In this document: in pieces, positions 1-5,657 of the stretch
Numbering within the stretch: position 1 is the first letter of the stretch
Layout of the letters: the number at the start of each line of letters is the position of its first letter
Assembly (NCBI GenBank): GCA_030597485.1
Contig: JAUVRU010000168.1
Location: 1 to 5,812 of the forward strand
DNA from: Anaerolineae bacterium
GTDB taxonomy: Bacteria > Chloroflexota > Anaerolineae > 4572-78 > NAK82
Direction of reading: 5' to 3'
DNA: 5,812 nucleotides
The notes under the pieces: model-generated
What the model saw: the letters and a program-made list of their open reading frames with translations, nothing else
Databases searched by the model: none
What the model was told of the DNA's origin: nothing
Translations under genes and position numbers: made by a program

Positions 1-1
1 A

Positions 2-280
2 CTTCTGGAGGTGTTGGGTGTGGATACCTGGGGCTTGGACAACGCCTGGCGGCAGAGCATTGGCGCTCCCACGCTGGAAGTACCCGCCGTCGGTGGTGAG
101 GCATCTGTGGTTGAGGAGTTGGCCGTGACTGCCACCTCGACGCCAGCGCCGGCGGCAACGCCTACTGCCTCTGAAGACGCGGAGTCCACTCCGGCTGGCG
201 GAGGGCTGCTACCCTGCCTGGGCAGCAGCTTGGCGAGCCTGACCGTCCTCATGATGTTTATGTTCTTCCGGGCGCGGTAG
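2..280 (+). CDS. C-terminal end of a membrane-anchored surface protein, possibly peptidase-MA-like (5' truncated)
   Basis: The reading frame is open to the left edge and stops with TAG at 278-280, so only the last 92 residues are visible. A GTG at 11 could be read as a start, but the frame continues upstream as LLEV and the GGAG before it has no spacing, so I treat this as a gene tail. Three parts can be seen. Residues 1-22 (ending LDNAWRQSIGA) resemble the short helix (a Gly-Val-Asp turn, then xxWRxxIG) that closes many peptidase-MA-like/gluzincin domains in Chloroflexota. Residues 23-68 are rich in Thr, Pro, Ala, Ser and Glu, which suggests an extended extracytoplasmic stalk. Residues 69-89 form a hydrophobic segment preceded by GGG and LPC and followed by RAR, consistent with a C-terminal membrane anchor with a short cytoplasmic basic end. 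The catalytic HExxH region would lie outside the window, so the peptidase assignment is a guess. The anchored-protein reading is much firmer. The gene appears unrelated to histidine synthesis. Confidence 0.6.
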   Translation, partial: LLEVLGVDTWGLDNAWRQSIGAPTLEVPAVGGEASVVEELAVTATSTPAPAATPTASEDAESTPAGGGLLPCLGSSLASLTVLMMFMFFRAR

Positions 281-296
281 CGGCCTGACCGTCCCG
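269..296 (+). terminator. GC-rich hairpin across the stop codon of the upstream gene; weak terminator candidate
   Basis: The arms 269-278 and 288-296 can pair as C269-G296, G270-C295, G271-C294, G272-C293, G274-U292 (wobble), C275-G291, G276-C290, G277-C289 and U278-A288. C273 is bulged and the loop is 9 nt (279-287). The TAG stop lies partly in the stem. No U-tract follows (the next bases are TTGGATAG), so this is not a textbook intrinsic terminator. It could slow polymerase, protect the 3' end or be chance in GC-rich DNA. It sits where a boundary between the upstream gene and the his operon would be expected. Confidence 0.22.
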
Positions 297-434
297 TTGG
301 ATAGCATGTGTGGGCAACACGCAACTGCACGATCCGAATGGCACTCCGTGTCCCGGCCTGAAGGTTTGAAGTGGGTCAAGCCATGATCAGCCCCGCGCGG
401 AGTGTATCCAATTCCATTGGCTGTGGGGGGGTCG
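281..434 (+). promoter_or_regulatory. Non-coding leader upstream of hisD with small hairpins
   Basis: This 154-nt gap is the only sizeable non-coding stretch and must carry the his promoter unless the operon is read through from upstream. I find no good -35/-10 pair. Visible structures are a 7-bp stem 363-369/376-382 (GGTTTGA with TCAAGCC, one G-U pair, 6-nt loop), a 4-bp stem 308-311/317-320 (GTGT/ACAC) that may be enclosed by GTTG 296-299 and CAAC 322-325, and a 5-bp stem 408-412/416-420 (CCAAT/ATTGG, 3-nt loop). A 19-codon ORF at 383-442 overlaps the hisD start but contains no His codon, so it is not a classical his attenuator peptide. No T-box consensus was seen. A regulatory role is inferred from position only. 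Confidence 0.35.
425..431 (+). promoter_or_regulatory. G7 tract that may act as ribosome binding site for hisD
   Basis: Seven consecutive G residues end 3 nt before the ATG at 435. Part of the tract could pair with the CCUCC of 16S rRNA, imperfectly. This is the best Shine-Dalgarno candidate for hisD and supports ATG 435 over the in-frame GTG at 402, whose only purine-rich element (GGAG at 399-402) overlaps the start codon itself. Confidence 0.35.
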
Positions 435-1772
435 ATGTCTGAAACGTCTCTGATTCGACTCTACGATCCAAGTCAGGCCAGAAACACGCTGTTGGCGCGC
501 CGACCACTGGGCGATGTTGAAGTGACGCCCACGTTAGCTGCAAGCATCCAGCGTGTCTTCGGTCGGCCGCTCACCCCTGACCAGGCAGTGGCGCAGGTGC
601 TGGATGATGTGCGAGTCCGGGGCGACGCGGCGGTGCGTGAGTGGACTCAGCGAATTGACGGGACGCCACTTGATGACTTTCGTGTCCCGGGAGATCGCTT
701 GGCAGCTGCCTATGAGACGTTGCCCGCTGATCTACGCCAGGCGCTGCGGGTGTCCATTGACCGGGTGCGTATGTTTCACCAGAAGCAACCCAATCAGAGC
801 TGGGTGGAATGGTCCCCTGACGGAGGGGCGTTGGGCCAGATCGTGCGGCCGCTGGAGCGGGTGGGGGTGTACACGCCCGGAGGGACAGCTCCATATCCCA
901 GCACGCTGATCATGTGTGTGGTGCCGGCGCAGGTGGCGGGCGTGGCCGAGATCGTTGTGGTCACCCCTCCGGGCAGAGATGGGCAGCCAGCGCCCATTAT
1001 CCTGGCAGCAGCGCACGCCTGTGGCGTCTCCACCCTATATGGGATCGGCGGGGCGCAGGCTGTCGCTGCCCTGGCGCACGGTACGGATAGCATCCCACGT
1101 GTGGACAAGATTGTTGGGCCTGGCAACATATTCGTGGTCCTGGCCAAGCGGCAGGTCTACGGTCTGGTGGATGTCGATGGACTGCCAGGTCCCACCGAGA
1201 CATTGGTGATAGCTGATGGTGAGGCCGACCCGGCGCTGGTCGCTGCTGATCTGCTGGCTCAGGCAGAGCACGATGTTCTGGCCAGCGCCATCCTGCTAAC
1301 GCCCAGCCGGGCACTGGCGGAGGCGGTACAGGCCGAAGTGGCTCATCAGATGGGGAGTCTGGAGCGCAACGCAGTGATCGCGGCCCGCCTGCAAGGCCAG
1401 GGGGGCATTGTCGGATGTGACAATGTAGACGAAGCCATCGAGTTGGCCAACCTGTGCGCGCCGGAGCATCTGTGCCTGCACGTGGCTGATCCCTGGTCGC
1501 TGGTGGGCAAGGTCCGAAATGCTGGTGGGATTTTCCTGGGCGCGATGTCGTACGAGGCACTGGGAGATTACGTGGCTGGTCCCAGCCACGTGATGCCGAC
1601 GATGGGCACCGCACGCTTTGCCTCTCCCCTCAACGTGCGGGATTTCACCAAGGTCATCAGCCTGTTTGGCTTGAGTGAGGAGGAGGCCCGAGGAATTGGC
1701 CCGGCAGCGCGCCTGTTGGCACAGGCGGAGGGCCTGACCGCTCACGCAGCTGCAGTGGAAAGGCGTGTATGA
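435..1772 (+). CDS. hisD: Histidinol dehydrogenase HisD
   Basis: A cytoplasmic, Zn-dependent enzyme that oxidises L-histidinol to L-histidine via histidinal with two NAD+, the last two steps of the pathway. Numbered from ATG 435 it has 445 residues, close to the usual ~430. An in-frame GTG at 402 would add 11 residues (to 456) with no plausible ribosome site, and related proteins begin near LIRLYDP, so I prefer 435. Family signatures are intact: RVGVYTPGGTAPYPS at 142-156, YGIGGAQAVAAL at 202-213, the nucleotide-binding stretch VDKIVGPGNIFV at 223-234, and GPTETLVIADG at 252-262. Expected Zn ligands are Q276 and H279 (in LLAQAEHD), D378 (in ALGDYVAGPSH) and H437 (in EGLTAH). The catalytic base pair is E344-H345 (in CAPEHL), and H385 is also conserved. 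hisC starts 9 nt after the TGA. It is the first his gene of the run. Nothing looks damaged. Confidence 0.97.
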   Translation: MSETSLIRLYDPSQARNTLLARRPLGDVEVTPTLAASIQRVFGRPLTPDQAVAQVLDDVRVRGDAAVREWTQRIDGTPLDDFRVPGDRLAAAYETLPADLRQALRVSIDRVRMFHQKQPNQSWVEWSPDGGALGQIVRPLERVGVYTPGGTAPYPSTLIMCVVPAQVAGVAEIVVVTPPGRDGQPAPIILAAAHACGVSTLYGIGGAQAVAALAHGTDSIPRVDKIVGPGNIFVVLAKRQVYGLVDVDGLPGPTETLVIADGEADPALVAADLLAQAEHDVLASAILLTPSRALAEAVQAEVAHQMGSLERNAVIAARLQGQGGIVGCDNVDEAIELANLCAPEHLCLHVADPWSLVGKVRNAGGIFLGAMSYEALGDYVAGPSHVMPTMGTARFASPLNVRDFTKVISLFGLSEEEARGIGPAARLLAQAEGLTAHAAAVERRV

Positions 1773-1781
1773 GCAGATACT

Positions 1782-2879
1782 ATGACCATTGACGTTGCGT
1801 CGCTGATGCGCCCGGATGTGGCGACCCTGGACCCGTATGTCCCTATACTCCCGTTTGAGGTATTGAGCGCCCAGTTGGGCCGGCCGCCTGAGGATATCGT
1901 CAAGCTCGATGCCAACGAAAACCCGTATGGCCCATCTCCCGGGGTGCGGGAAGCGCTGTCCACTATGCCTCACCCGCACATATACCCCGATCCCGAATCT
2001 CGTCACCTTCGGGCCGCCCTGGCAGATTTCACCGGTGTGCCAATGGACCTTCTGTTGGCTGGATGTGGTGCCGACGAGTTGATTGACCTGGTGATGCGCC
2101 TGTTTGTCGCTACAGGGGATGTCATTGTCAACTGCCCACCTACCTTCGGCATGTACAGCTTTGATGCTGCGGTGAACGGGGCGCGGCTGCTGTCCGTGCC
2201 ACGGCAGGCTGACTTCAGTCTGGATGTCGAAGGTGGGGTGCAGGCGATAGCGGCGGAGCCCAGGGCCAAGCTGTTCTACGTCACGTCGCCTAACAATCCA
2301 GATGGCGGGCTTCTGGATGCCGATGATCTTCGCCGTCTTCTGAGTCTGCCGGTGGTCGTAGTGCTGGACGAAGCATATGTGGAATTCGCTGGGCTGGAGC
2401 ACAGCCGCATTGGGTGGGTGCGCGATCATGAGAACCTGGTCGTGCTGAGAACGTTCAGCAAGTGGGCTGGTCTGGCCGGCCTGCGGGTGGGATATGGTGC
2501 TTTCCCGTCACGCATCATTGAGAATCTGTGGAAGATCAAGCAGCCGTATAACGTGAGCGTCGCGGGTCAGGTGGCAGGCCTTGTTTCCCTGCGCGATCGT
2601 GATTACCTGTGGGCCAATGTGAGGCGCATCATGGCCGAGCGGGAGCGATTGGTCGCCGCCCTGGAGGAGATACCGTACCTGCGCCCCTATCCCAGCCGCG
2701 CCAACTTCGTGTTGTGTCGGGTGGTACGGGGTCACGCTCGCACGTTGAGGGATGCGCTGGCCAGCCGTGGAATCCTGATTCGTTACTACGACACGCCCGG
2801 CCTGACCGATCATGTTCGCTTCAGCATCGGCCGGCCGGATGAGATGGACCGATGGATGGCCGAGCTGAGACAACTGTGA
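1782..2879 (+). CDS. hisC: Histidinol-phosphate aminotransferase HisC
   Basis: A PLP-dependent fold-type I aminotransferase that converts imidazole acetol phosphate plus glutamate to L-histidinol phosphate and 2-oxoglutarate. The product has 365 residues, normal for the family. Visible in order: LDANENPYGPSP at 42-53 (substrate-side N-terminal motif), AGCGADELIDL at 93-103 (PLP phosphate loop), TSPNNPDGG at 168-176 (N172 expected to contact the PLP pyridine ring), VLDEAYVEF at 194-202 (D196 pairs with the pyridine N, Y199 with the PLP O3'), RTFSKWAGLAGLRVGYG at 223-239 with the Schiff-base lysine K227 and phosphate-binding R235, and RFSIG at 346-350 with R346 expected to bind the substrate carboxylate. 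The start has only a weak purine tract (GAGCAG, 1771-1776), so coupling with hisD 9 nt upstream may help initiation. A second in-frame ATG at codon 9 is possible. A broader aromatic/His aminotransferase activity cannot be excluded, but the operon position supports HisC. Confidence 0.96.
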   Translation: MTIDVASLMRPDVATLDPYVPILPFEVLSAQLGRPPEDIVKLDANENPYGPSPGVREALSTMPHPHIYPDPESRHLRAALADFTGVPMDLLLAGCGADELIDLVMRLFVATGDVIVNCPPTFGMYSFDAAVNGARLLSVPRQADFSLDVEGGVQAIAAEPRAKLFYVTSPNNPDGGLLDADDLRRLLSLPVVVVLDEAYVEFAGLEHSRIGWVRDHENLVVLRTFSKWAGLAGLRVGYGAFPSRIIENLWKIKQPYNVSVAGQVAGLVSLRDRDYLWANVRRIMAERERLVAALEEIPYLRPYPSRANFVLCRVVRGHARTLRDALASRGILIRYYDTPGLTDHVRFSIGRPDEMDRWMAELRQL

Positions 2880-2884
2880 AGGGG
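2879..2884 (+). promoter_or_regulatory. Ribosome binding site of hisB
   Basis: AAGGGG lies 4 nt before the ATG at 2889 and overlaps the last base of the hisC stop. It is the clearest purine-rich element in this junction and fixes the hisB start. Confidence 0.55.
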
Positions 2885-2888
2885 ACTG

Positions 2889-3485
2889 ATGGGACGAAAG
2901 GCGACGATTCACCGAGAAACGAGCGAAACCCAGGTTGAAATCGCACTGGACCTGGACGGGCGAGGGCAGGCCCAGGTCAGCACTGGGATTGGCTTTTTGG
3001 ACCATATGCTGACAGCTCTGGCCCGCCATGCTCGCTTCGACATAGAGGTGCGTGCCCGGGGTGACCTGGATGTGGACGAGCATCATACCGTGGAGGACGT
3101 GGCCATCGGGCTGGGGAGGGCTCTGAGCGAGGCTCTGGGTGACCGGGCTGGTATCACCAGGATGGGCCATGCTGTGGTCCCTATGGATGAGGCACTGGCG
3201 CTGGTAGCGGTAGACATCGGCGGTCGCGGCGTGTGTGTCTTTGAAGGCAGTTTTGATACGCAACGAGTCGGCGCCATGAGCACCAGCCTAGTTCCCCACT
3301 TCTTCCAGTCACTGGCGGCTGAGGCTCGAATGAACTTGCACGCTCATCTCTTGGCCGGGAGTGACGACCACCACCGAGCGGAAGCGCTCTTCAAAGCCCT
3401 GGCTCGCGCTTTGCACGACGCCACCCGGCCCGATCCAACCCTGGGCGGCGAGGTGCCCAGCACCAAACGCAGCATTGAAGTGTAG
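2889..3485 (+). CDS. hisB: Imidazoleglycerol-phosphate dehydratase HisB (monofunctional)
   Basis: This enzyme dehydrates imidazole glycerol phosphate to imidazole acetol phosphate using two Mn2+ ions and works as a large oligomer (24-mer in known members). At 198 residues it is the single-domain type, without the N-terminal HAD histidinol-phosphatase domain of enterobacterial HisB. Metal-binding motifs are intact: H39 in [10 protein letters not shown] (32-41), D63-EHH-TVED-70, and [18 protein letters not shown] (158-175) with H161, H162 and E165. Probable substrate-phosphate ligands are R91 (in [15 protein letters not shown]) and R113 (in DIGGRG), plus S191 and K193 of the C-terminal STK. The tail reads STKRSIEV, where most members have STKG and end soon after. 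The gap from hisC is 9 nt. Since no phosphatase domain is fused, histidinol-phosphate phosphatase must be encoded elsewhere. Confidence 0.97.
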   Translation: MGRKATIHRETSETQVEIALDLDGRGQAQVSTGIGFLDHMLTALARHARFDIEVRARGDLDVDEHHTVEDVAIGLGRALSEALGDRAGITRMGHAVVPMDEALALVAVDIGGRGVCVFEGSFDTQRVGAMSTSLVPHFFQSLAAEARMNLHAHLLAGSDDHHRAEALFKALARALHDATRPDPTLGGEVPSTKRSIEV

Positions 3486-3515
3486 TGAACCGACAGATAT
3501 CCTGGATGACGGCCC

Positions 3516-4154
3516 ATGATCGAACGCTTGAGAATCGCCATAGTTGACGCCGGCATCGGCAATTTGCGCAGCGTGCAGAAGGGTTTCGAGCACGTCGGGG
3601 TGAGCCCGGTACCGACCGATGACCCGGTTGTGATAGCTGATGCACACGCTGTGGTGTTGCCCGGCGTCGCTTCCTTTGGAGATGGGATGGCCGGGTTGCG
3701 TGCGCGCGGCCTCGACAGCGCCATCCTGGCAGTCATTGAGCGCGGTGTGCCCTTCCTGGGCATCTGCGTAGGGCTGCAATTGCTTTTTGGAAGCAGTGAG
3801 GAGATGGGTACCCATCGGGGATTGGGTATACTGCCCGGACAGGTGAAACGGTTCTCTGCTTCCCTGACGGTGCCGCATATGGGCTGGAATCAGCTTGAGC
3901 AGCAGCGCCCTCATCCGCTGCTGGCCAATATCCCTGATGGCGCGTTCGTCTATTTCGCTAATTCGTACCATGCCGTGACCGATGATGAGTCGATCATCGT
4001 TGCCACGACCGAGTACGGGACTCACTTCCCCTCAGTTGTTGCTCGTGACAACGTGTGGGCCATCCAGTTCCATCCGGAGAAGAGTCAAGAGACCGGACTG
4101 ACCATGCTTCGGAATTTCGTGGAGAACGTCTATGATCGTCTACCCGGCCATTGA
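3516..4154 (+). CDS. hisH: Imidazole glycerol phosphate synthase glutaminase subunit HisH
   Basis: A class I glutamine amidotransferase that hydrolyses glutamine and channels ammonia through the barrel of HisF. The product has 212 residues, slightly longer than the ~200 usual. The catalytic triad is present: nucleophile C84 in FLGICVGLQLLFG (80-92), and H186 and E188 in QFHPEKSQE (184-192). Other landmarks are DAGIGNLRSVQKGFE at 11-25, PHMGWNQL at 120-127 and VYFANSYHA at 145-153, where FVHSY is the common form, so Asn replaces His at 149. The oxyanion strand, normally PGVG, reads PGVA at 49-52. The start ATG 3516 follows a 30-nt gap after hisB and has only a weak Shine-Dalgarno (GGATGACGG). 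No better in-frame start was seen. The 3' end overlaps hisA by 23 nt, which suggests translational coupling. The partner HisF is encoded two genes downstream. Confidence 0.95.
   Translation: MIERLRIAIVDAGIGNLRSVQKGFEHVGVSPVPTDDPVVIADAHAVVLPGVASFGDGMAGLRARGLDSAILAVIERGVPFLGICVGLQLLFGSSEEMGTHRGLGILPGQVKRFSASLTVPHMGWNQLEQQRPHPLLANIPDGAFVYFANSYHAVTDDESIIVATTEYGTHFPSVVARDNVWAIQFHPEKSQETGLTMLRNFVENVYDRLPGH
4121..4124 (+). promoter_or_regulatory. Ribosome binding site of hisA inside hisH
   Basis: GGAG lies 7 nt before ATG 4132, within the hisH coding region. The good spacing supports the hisA start and hence a real 23-nt hisH/hisA overlap. Confidence 0.6.
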
Positions 4155-4896
4155 CCTGCATCGCGGCCGCTGCGTGCGGTTGGTGCAGGGGAGTCTGGAT
4201 GCGGAAACCGTCGTCAGTGAGGACCCCACCGCCACGGCTCGGATGTGGGCAGAAATGGGGGCTGAATGGCTGCACGTGGTGAACCTTGATGGTGCCTTCG
4301 GCGACGAATCCGGAGCGACGGGGAACATAGAGGCCCTGCGGGACATCCTGAAGGTCGTCGAGATACCGGTTCAGCTGGGTGGGGGACTGCGCGTGCTGGA
4401 CGATATCGAGTCGTCGCTGGCTATGGGTGTGAGCCGCGTGATCGTGGGTACCGCCGCCCTGAAGAGTCCCGACATGGTGCAGGAAGCAGTGGCGCGATAT
4501 GGCCCTGAGCGGATCGCGTTGGCGATTGATGTCCGCGACGGTCAGGTGGCCACTCACGGCTGGCAACAACTGTCCAGTGTGATAGCCGTTGAGTTGGCTC
4601 TGCAAATGAAGGAACTGGGAATCAGGCGGGTCATTTATACTGACATCAGCCGGGACGGTACGCTGAGAGGCATCAATGCGGGTGCTTGCGCGCAGCTGGC
4701 TGCGGACAGCGGACTGGCCGTCATCGCCTCGGGTGGCGTTGCTTCTCTGGAGGATGTGCGCCGGGCGAAAGCCGTGGAGAGTGCCGGAGTAGAGGGGGTC
4801 ATTATTGGCAAGGCATTGTATGCAGGGCAGATTGATCTGCGTCAGGCCCTGGCGGTGGCCGGGTCGCCACAGATCGGAAAGGGCTGCACGTGCTGA
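4132..4896 (+). CDS. hisA: ProFAR isomerase HisA
   Basis: A cytoplasmic (beta/alpha)8 enzyme (1-(5-phosphoribosyl)-5-[(5-phosphoribosylamino)methylideneamino]imidazole-4-carboxamide isomerase) that performs an Amadori rearrangement of ProFAR to PRFAR. At 254 residues it is slightly long for the family (about 240-250). The two catalytic aspartates are D8 in [18 protein letters not shown] (3-20) and D133 in [15 protein letters not shown] (130-144). T170 and D175 in [12 protein letters not shown] (169-180) match the conserved Thr and Asp on strand 6. Phosphate-binding loops occur in both half-barrels: QLGGGLR (81-87) with VGTAALK (105-111), and IASGGV (198-203) with IIGKALY (224-230). LDGAFGD (52-58) lacks the aspartate-rich features of HisF, and the N-terminus begins YPAIDL rather than IPCLDV, which separates HisA from HisF. 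The final residues GKGCTC extend past the last barrel helix. The gene overlaps hisH by 23 nt and hisF by 7 nt. Confidence 0.96.
   Translation: MIVYPAIDLHRGRCVRLVQGSLDAETVVSEDPTATARMWAEMGAEWLHVVNLDGAFGDESGATGNIEALRDILKVVEIPVQLGGGLRVLDDIESSLAMGVSRVIVGTAALKSPDMVQEAVARYGPERIALAIDVRDGQVATHGWQQLSSVIAVELALQMKELGIRRVIYTDISRDGTLRGINAGACAQLAADSGLAVIASGGVASLEDVRRAKAVESAGVEGVIIGKALYAGQIDLRQALAVAGSPQIGKGCTC
4878..4883 (+). promoter_or_regulatory. Ribosome binding site of hisF inside hisA
   Basis: AAAGGG lies 6 nt before the GTG at 4890. Its spacing, and the alignment of the encoded N-terminus with HisF proteins, support this GTG as the hisF start. Confidence 0.6.
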
Positions 4897-5657
4897 CTAA
4901 ACGGATTATTCCGTGCCTGGACGTCAAAGATGGGCGGGTGGTGAAAGGGGTGCAATTCGTGCACCTGCGTGACGCTGGCGACCCGGTGGAGCAAGCGCAG
5001 ATCTATGGGGAAGAGGCCGCCGATGAGCTGGTGTTCCTGGACATCACCGCCAGCCACGAGCAGCGTGGCTTGACGCTGGAGATGGCCAGGCGGGTGGCCG
5101 AGACCGTGTTCATCCCCTTCACCGTTGGCGGGGGCATCGGGAGTGTGGATGACATGCGGGCAATCATCGCCACCGGGGCTGACAAGGTCAGCATCAACAC
5201 GGCGGCGGTGCGCGACCCGGATCTGATCACACAAGGGGCGCGTGCTTTTGGCAGTAACGCGGTGGTCGTGGCCATTGACGCCCGGCGGTGTGTGGGCGGG
5301 TCGCAGCTAACATGGGAGACAACCACCCACGGCGGCAGACGGCGCACTGGCCTGGACGCCATCGAGTGGGCGGTTGAGTGTGAGCGGCGGGGCGCGGGTG
5401 AGATTCTGCTCACAAGCATGGATTGTGATGGCACGAAGGCCGGTTACGATGTTGAGCTCACCAAGACGGTGGCAGATGCCGTCAGCATTCCAGTCATTGC
5501 CAGCGGTGGAGCCGGTGCACTGGAGCACTTCTACGACGTGCTCACGACGGGCTGCGCCGATGCGGCGCTGGTTGCCAGCCTTTTTCACTTTCGGGAGATG
5601 TCTATCGCCCAGGTCAAGACATATCTTGCCGGGCGAGGCGTGTGGGTGAGGAGATGA
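4890..5657 (+). CDS. hisF: Imidazole glycerol phosphate synthase cyclase subunit HisF
   Basis: A (beta/alpha)8 cyclase that uses ammonia delivered by HisH to turn PRFAR into imidazole glycerol phosphate and AICAR. The start is GTG, with 255 residues, the usual length. Catalytic aspartates are D11 in [16 protein letters not shown] (5-20) and D130 in VVVAIDARR (125-133). K19, the GGG loop (80-82), [10 protein letters not shown] (97-106), [15 protein letters not shown] (173-187) and [12 protein letters not shown] (203-214) are all conserved. The ammonia-gate residues known from Thermotoga maritima HisF (R5, E46, K99, E167) are matched by R5, E46, K99 and E171. The later offset reflects about four extra residues in the segment after strand 5 (around 134-155), a common bacterial variant. 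The gene overlaps hisA by 7 nt, and its TGA overlaps the next ATG as ATGA. Confidence 0.97.
   Translation: MLTKRIIPCLDVKDGRVVKGVQFVHLRDAGDPVEQAQIYGEEAADELVFLDITASHEQRGLTLEMARRVAETVFIPFTVGGGIGSVDDMRAIIATGADKVSINTAAVRDPDLITQGARAFGSNAVVVAIDARRCVGGSQLTWETTTHGGRRRTGLDAIEWAVECERRGAGEILLTSMDCDGTKAGYDVELTKTVADAVSIPVIASGGAGALEHFYDVLTTGCADAALVASLFHFREMSIAQVKTYLAGRGVWVRR

Noticed and set aside
237..294. 12-bp direct repeat GCCTGACCGTCC at 237-248 and 283-294
   Set aside because: Only two copies, one inside coding sequence and one just after the stop. Related 8-10 bp versions (GGCCTGACCG) occur within hisD and hisC, so chance in GC-rich DNA is the simplest explanation.
297..307. TTGGATAGCAT considered as a promoter element
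   Set aside because: No partner hexamer at 16-18 nt spacing on either side and weak match to consensus.
383..442. 19-codon ORF overlapping the hisD start, considered as a leader peptide
   Set aside because: It contains no histidine codon and has no good ribosome site, so it does not fit a his attenuation peptide.
997..1614. A 205-codon open frame on the - strand inside hisD
   Set aside because: Pro/Arg-rich shadow of the hisD coding sequence with no family resemblance and no independent ribosome site worth noting.
1296..2429. A 377-codon open frame on the - strand across hisD and hisC
   Set aside because: It lies antisense to two clear enzymes, has the His/Gln/Arg-rich composition typical of shadow frames in GC-rich DNA, and shows no recognisable domain. 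The sense frames carry all catalytic motifs.
3486..3515. The 30-nt hisB-hisH gap considered as a site for an internal promoter or terminator
   Set aside because: It contains only a near-palindrome (CAGATATCCTG) and no hairpin with U-tract or hexamer pair.
4132..5657. hisA and hisF considered as a duplicated pair of one gene
   Set aside because: They are ancient half-barrel paralogues known in nearly all histidine-producing organisms. Each has its own distinctive motifs (YPAIDL versus IPCLDV), so this is not a local duplication.
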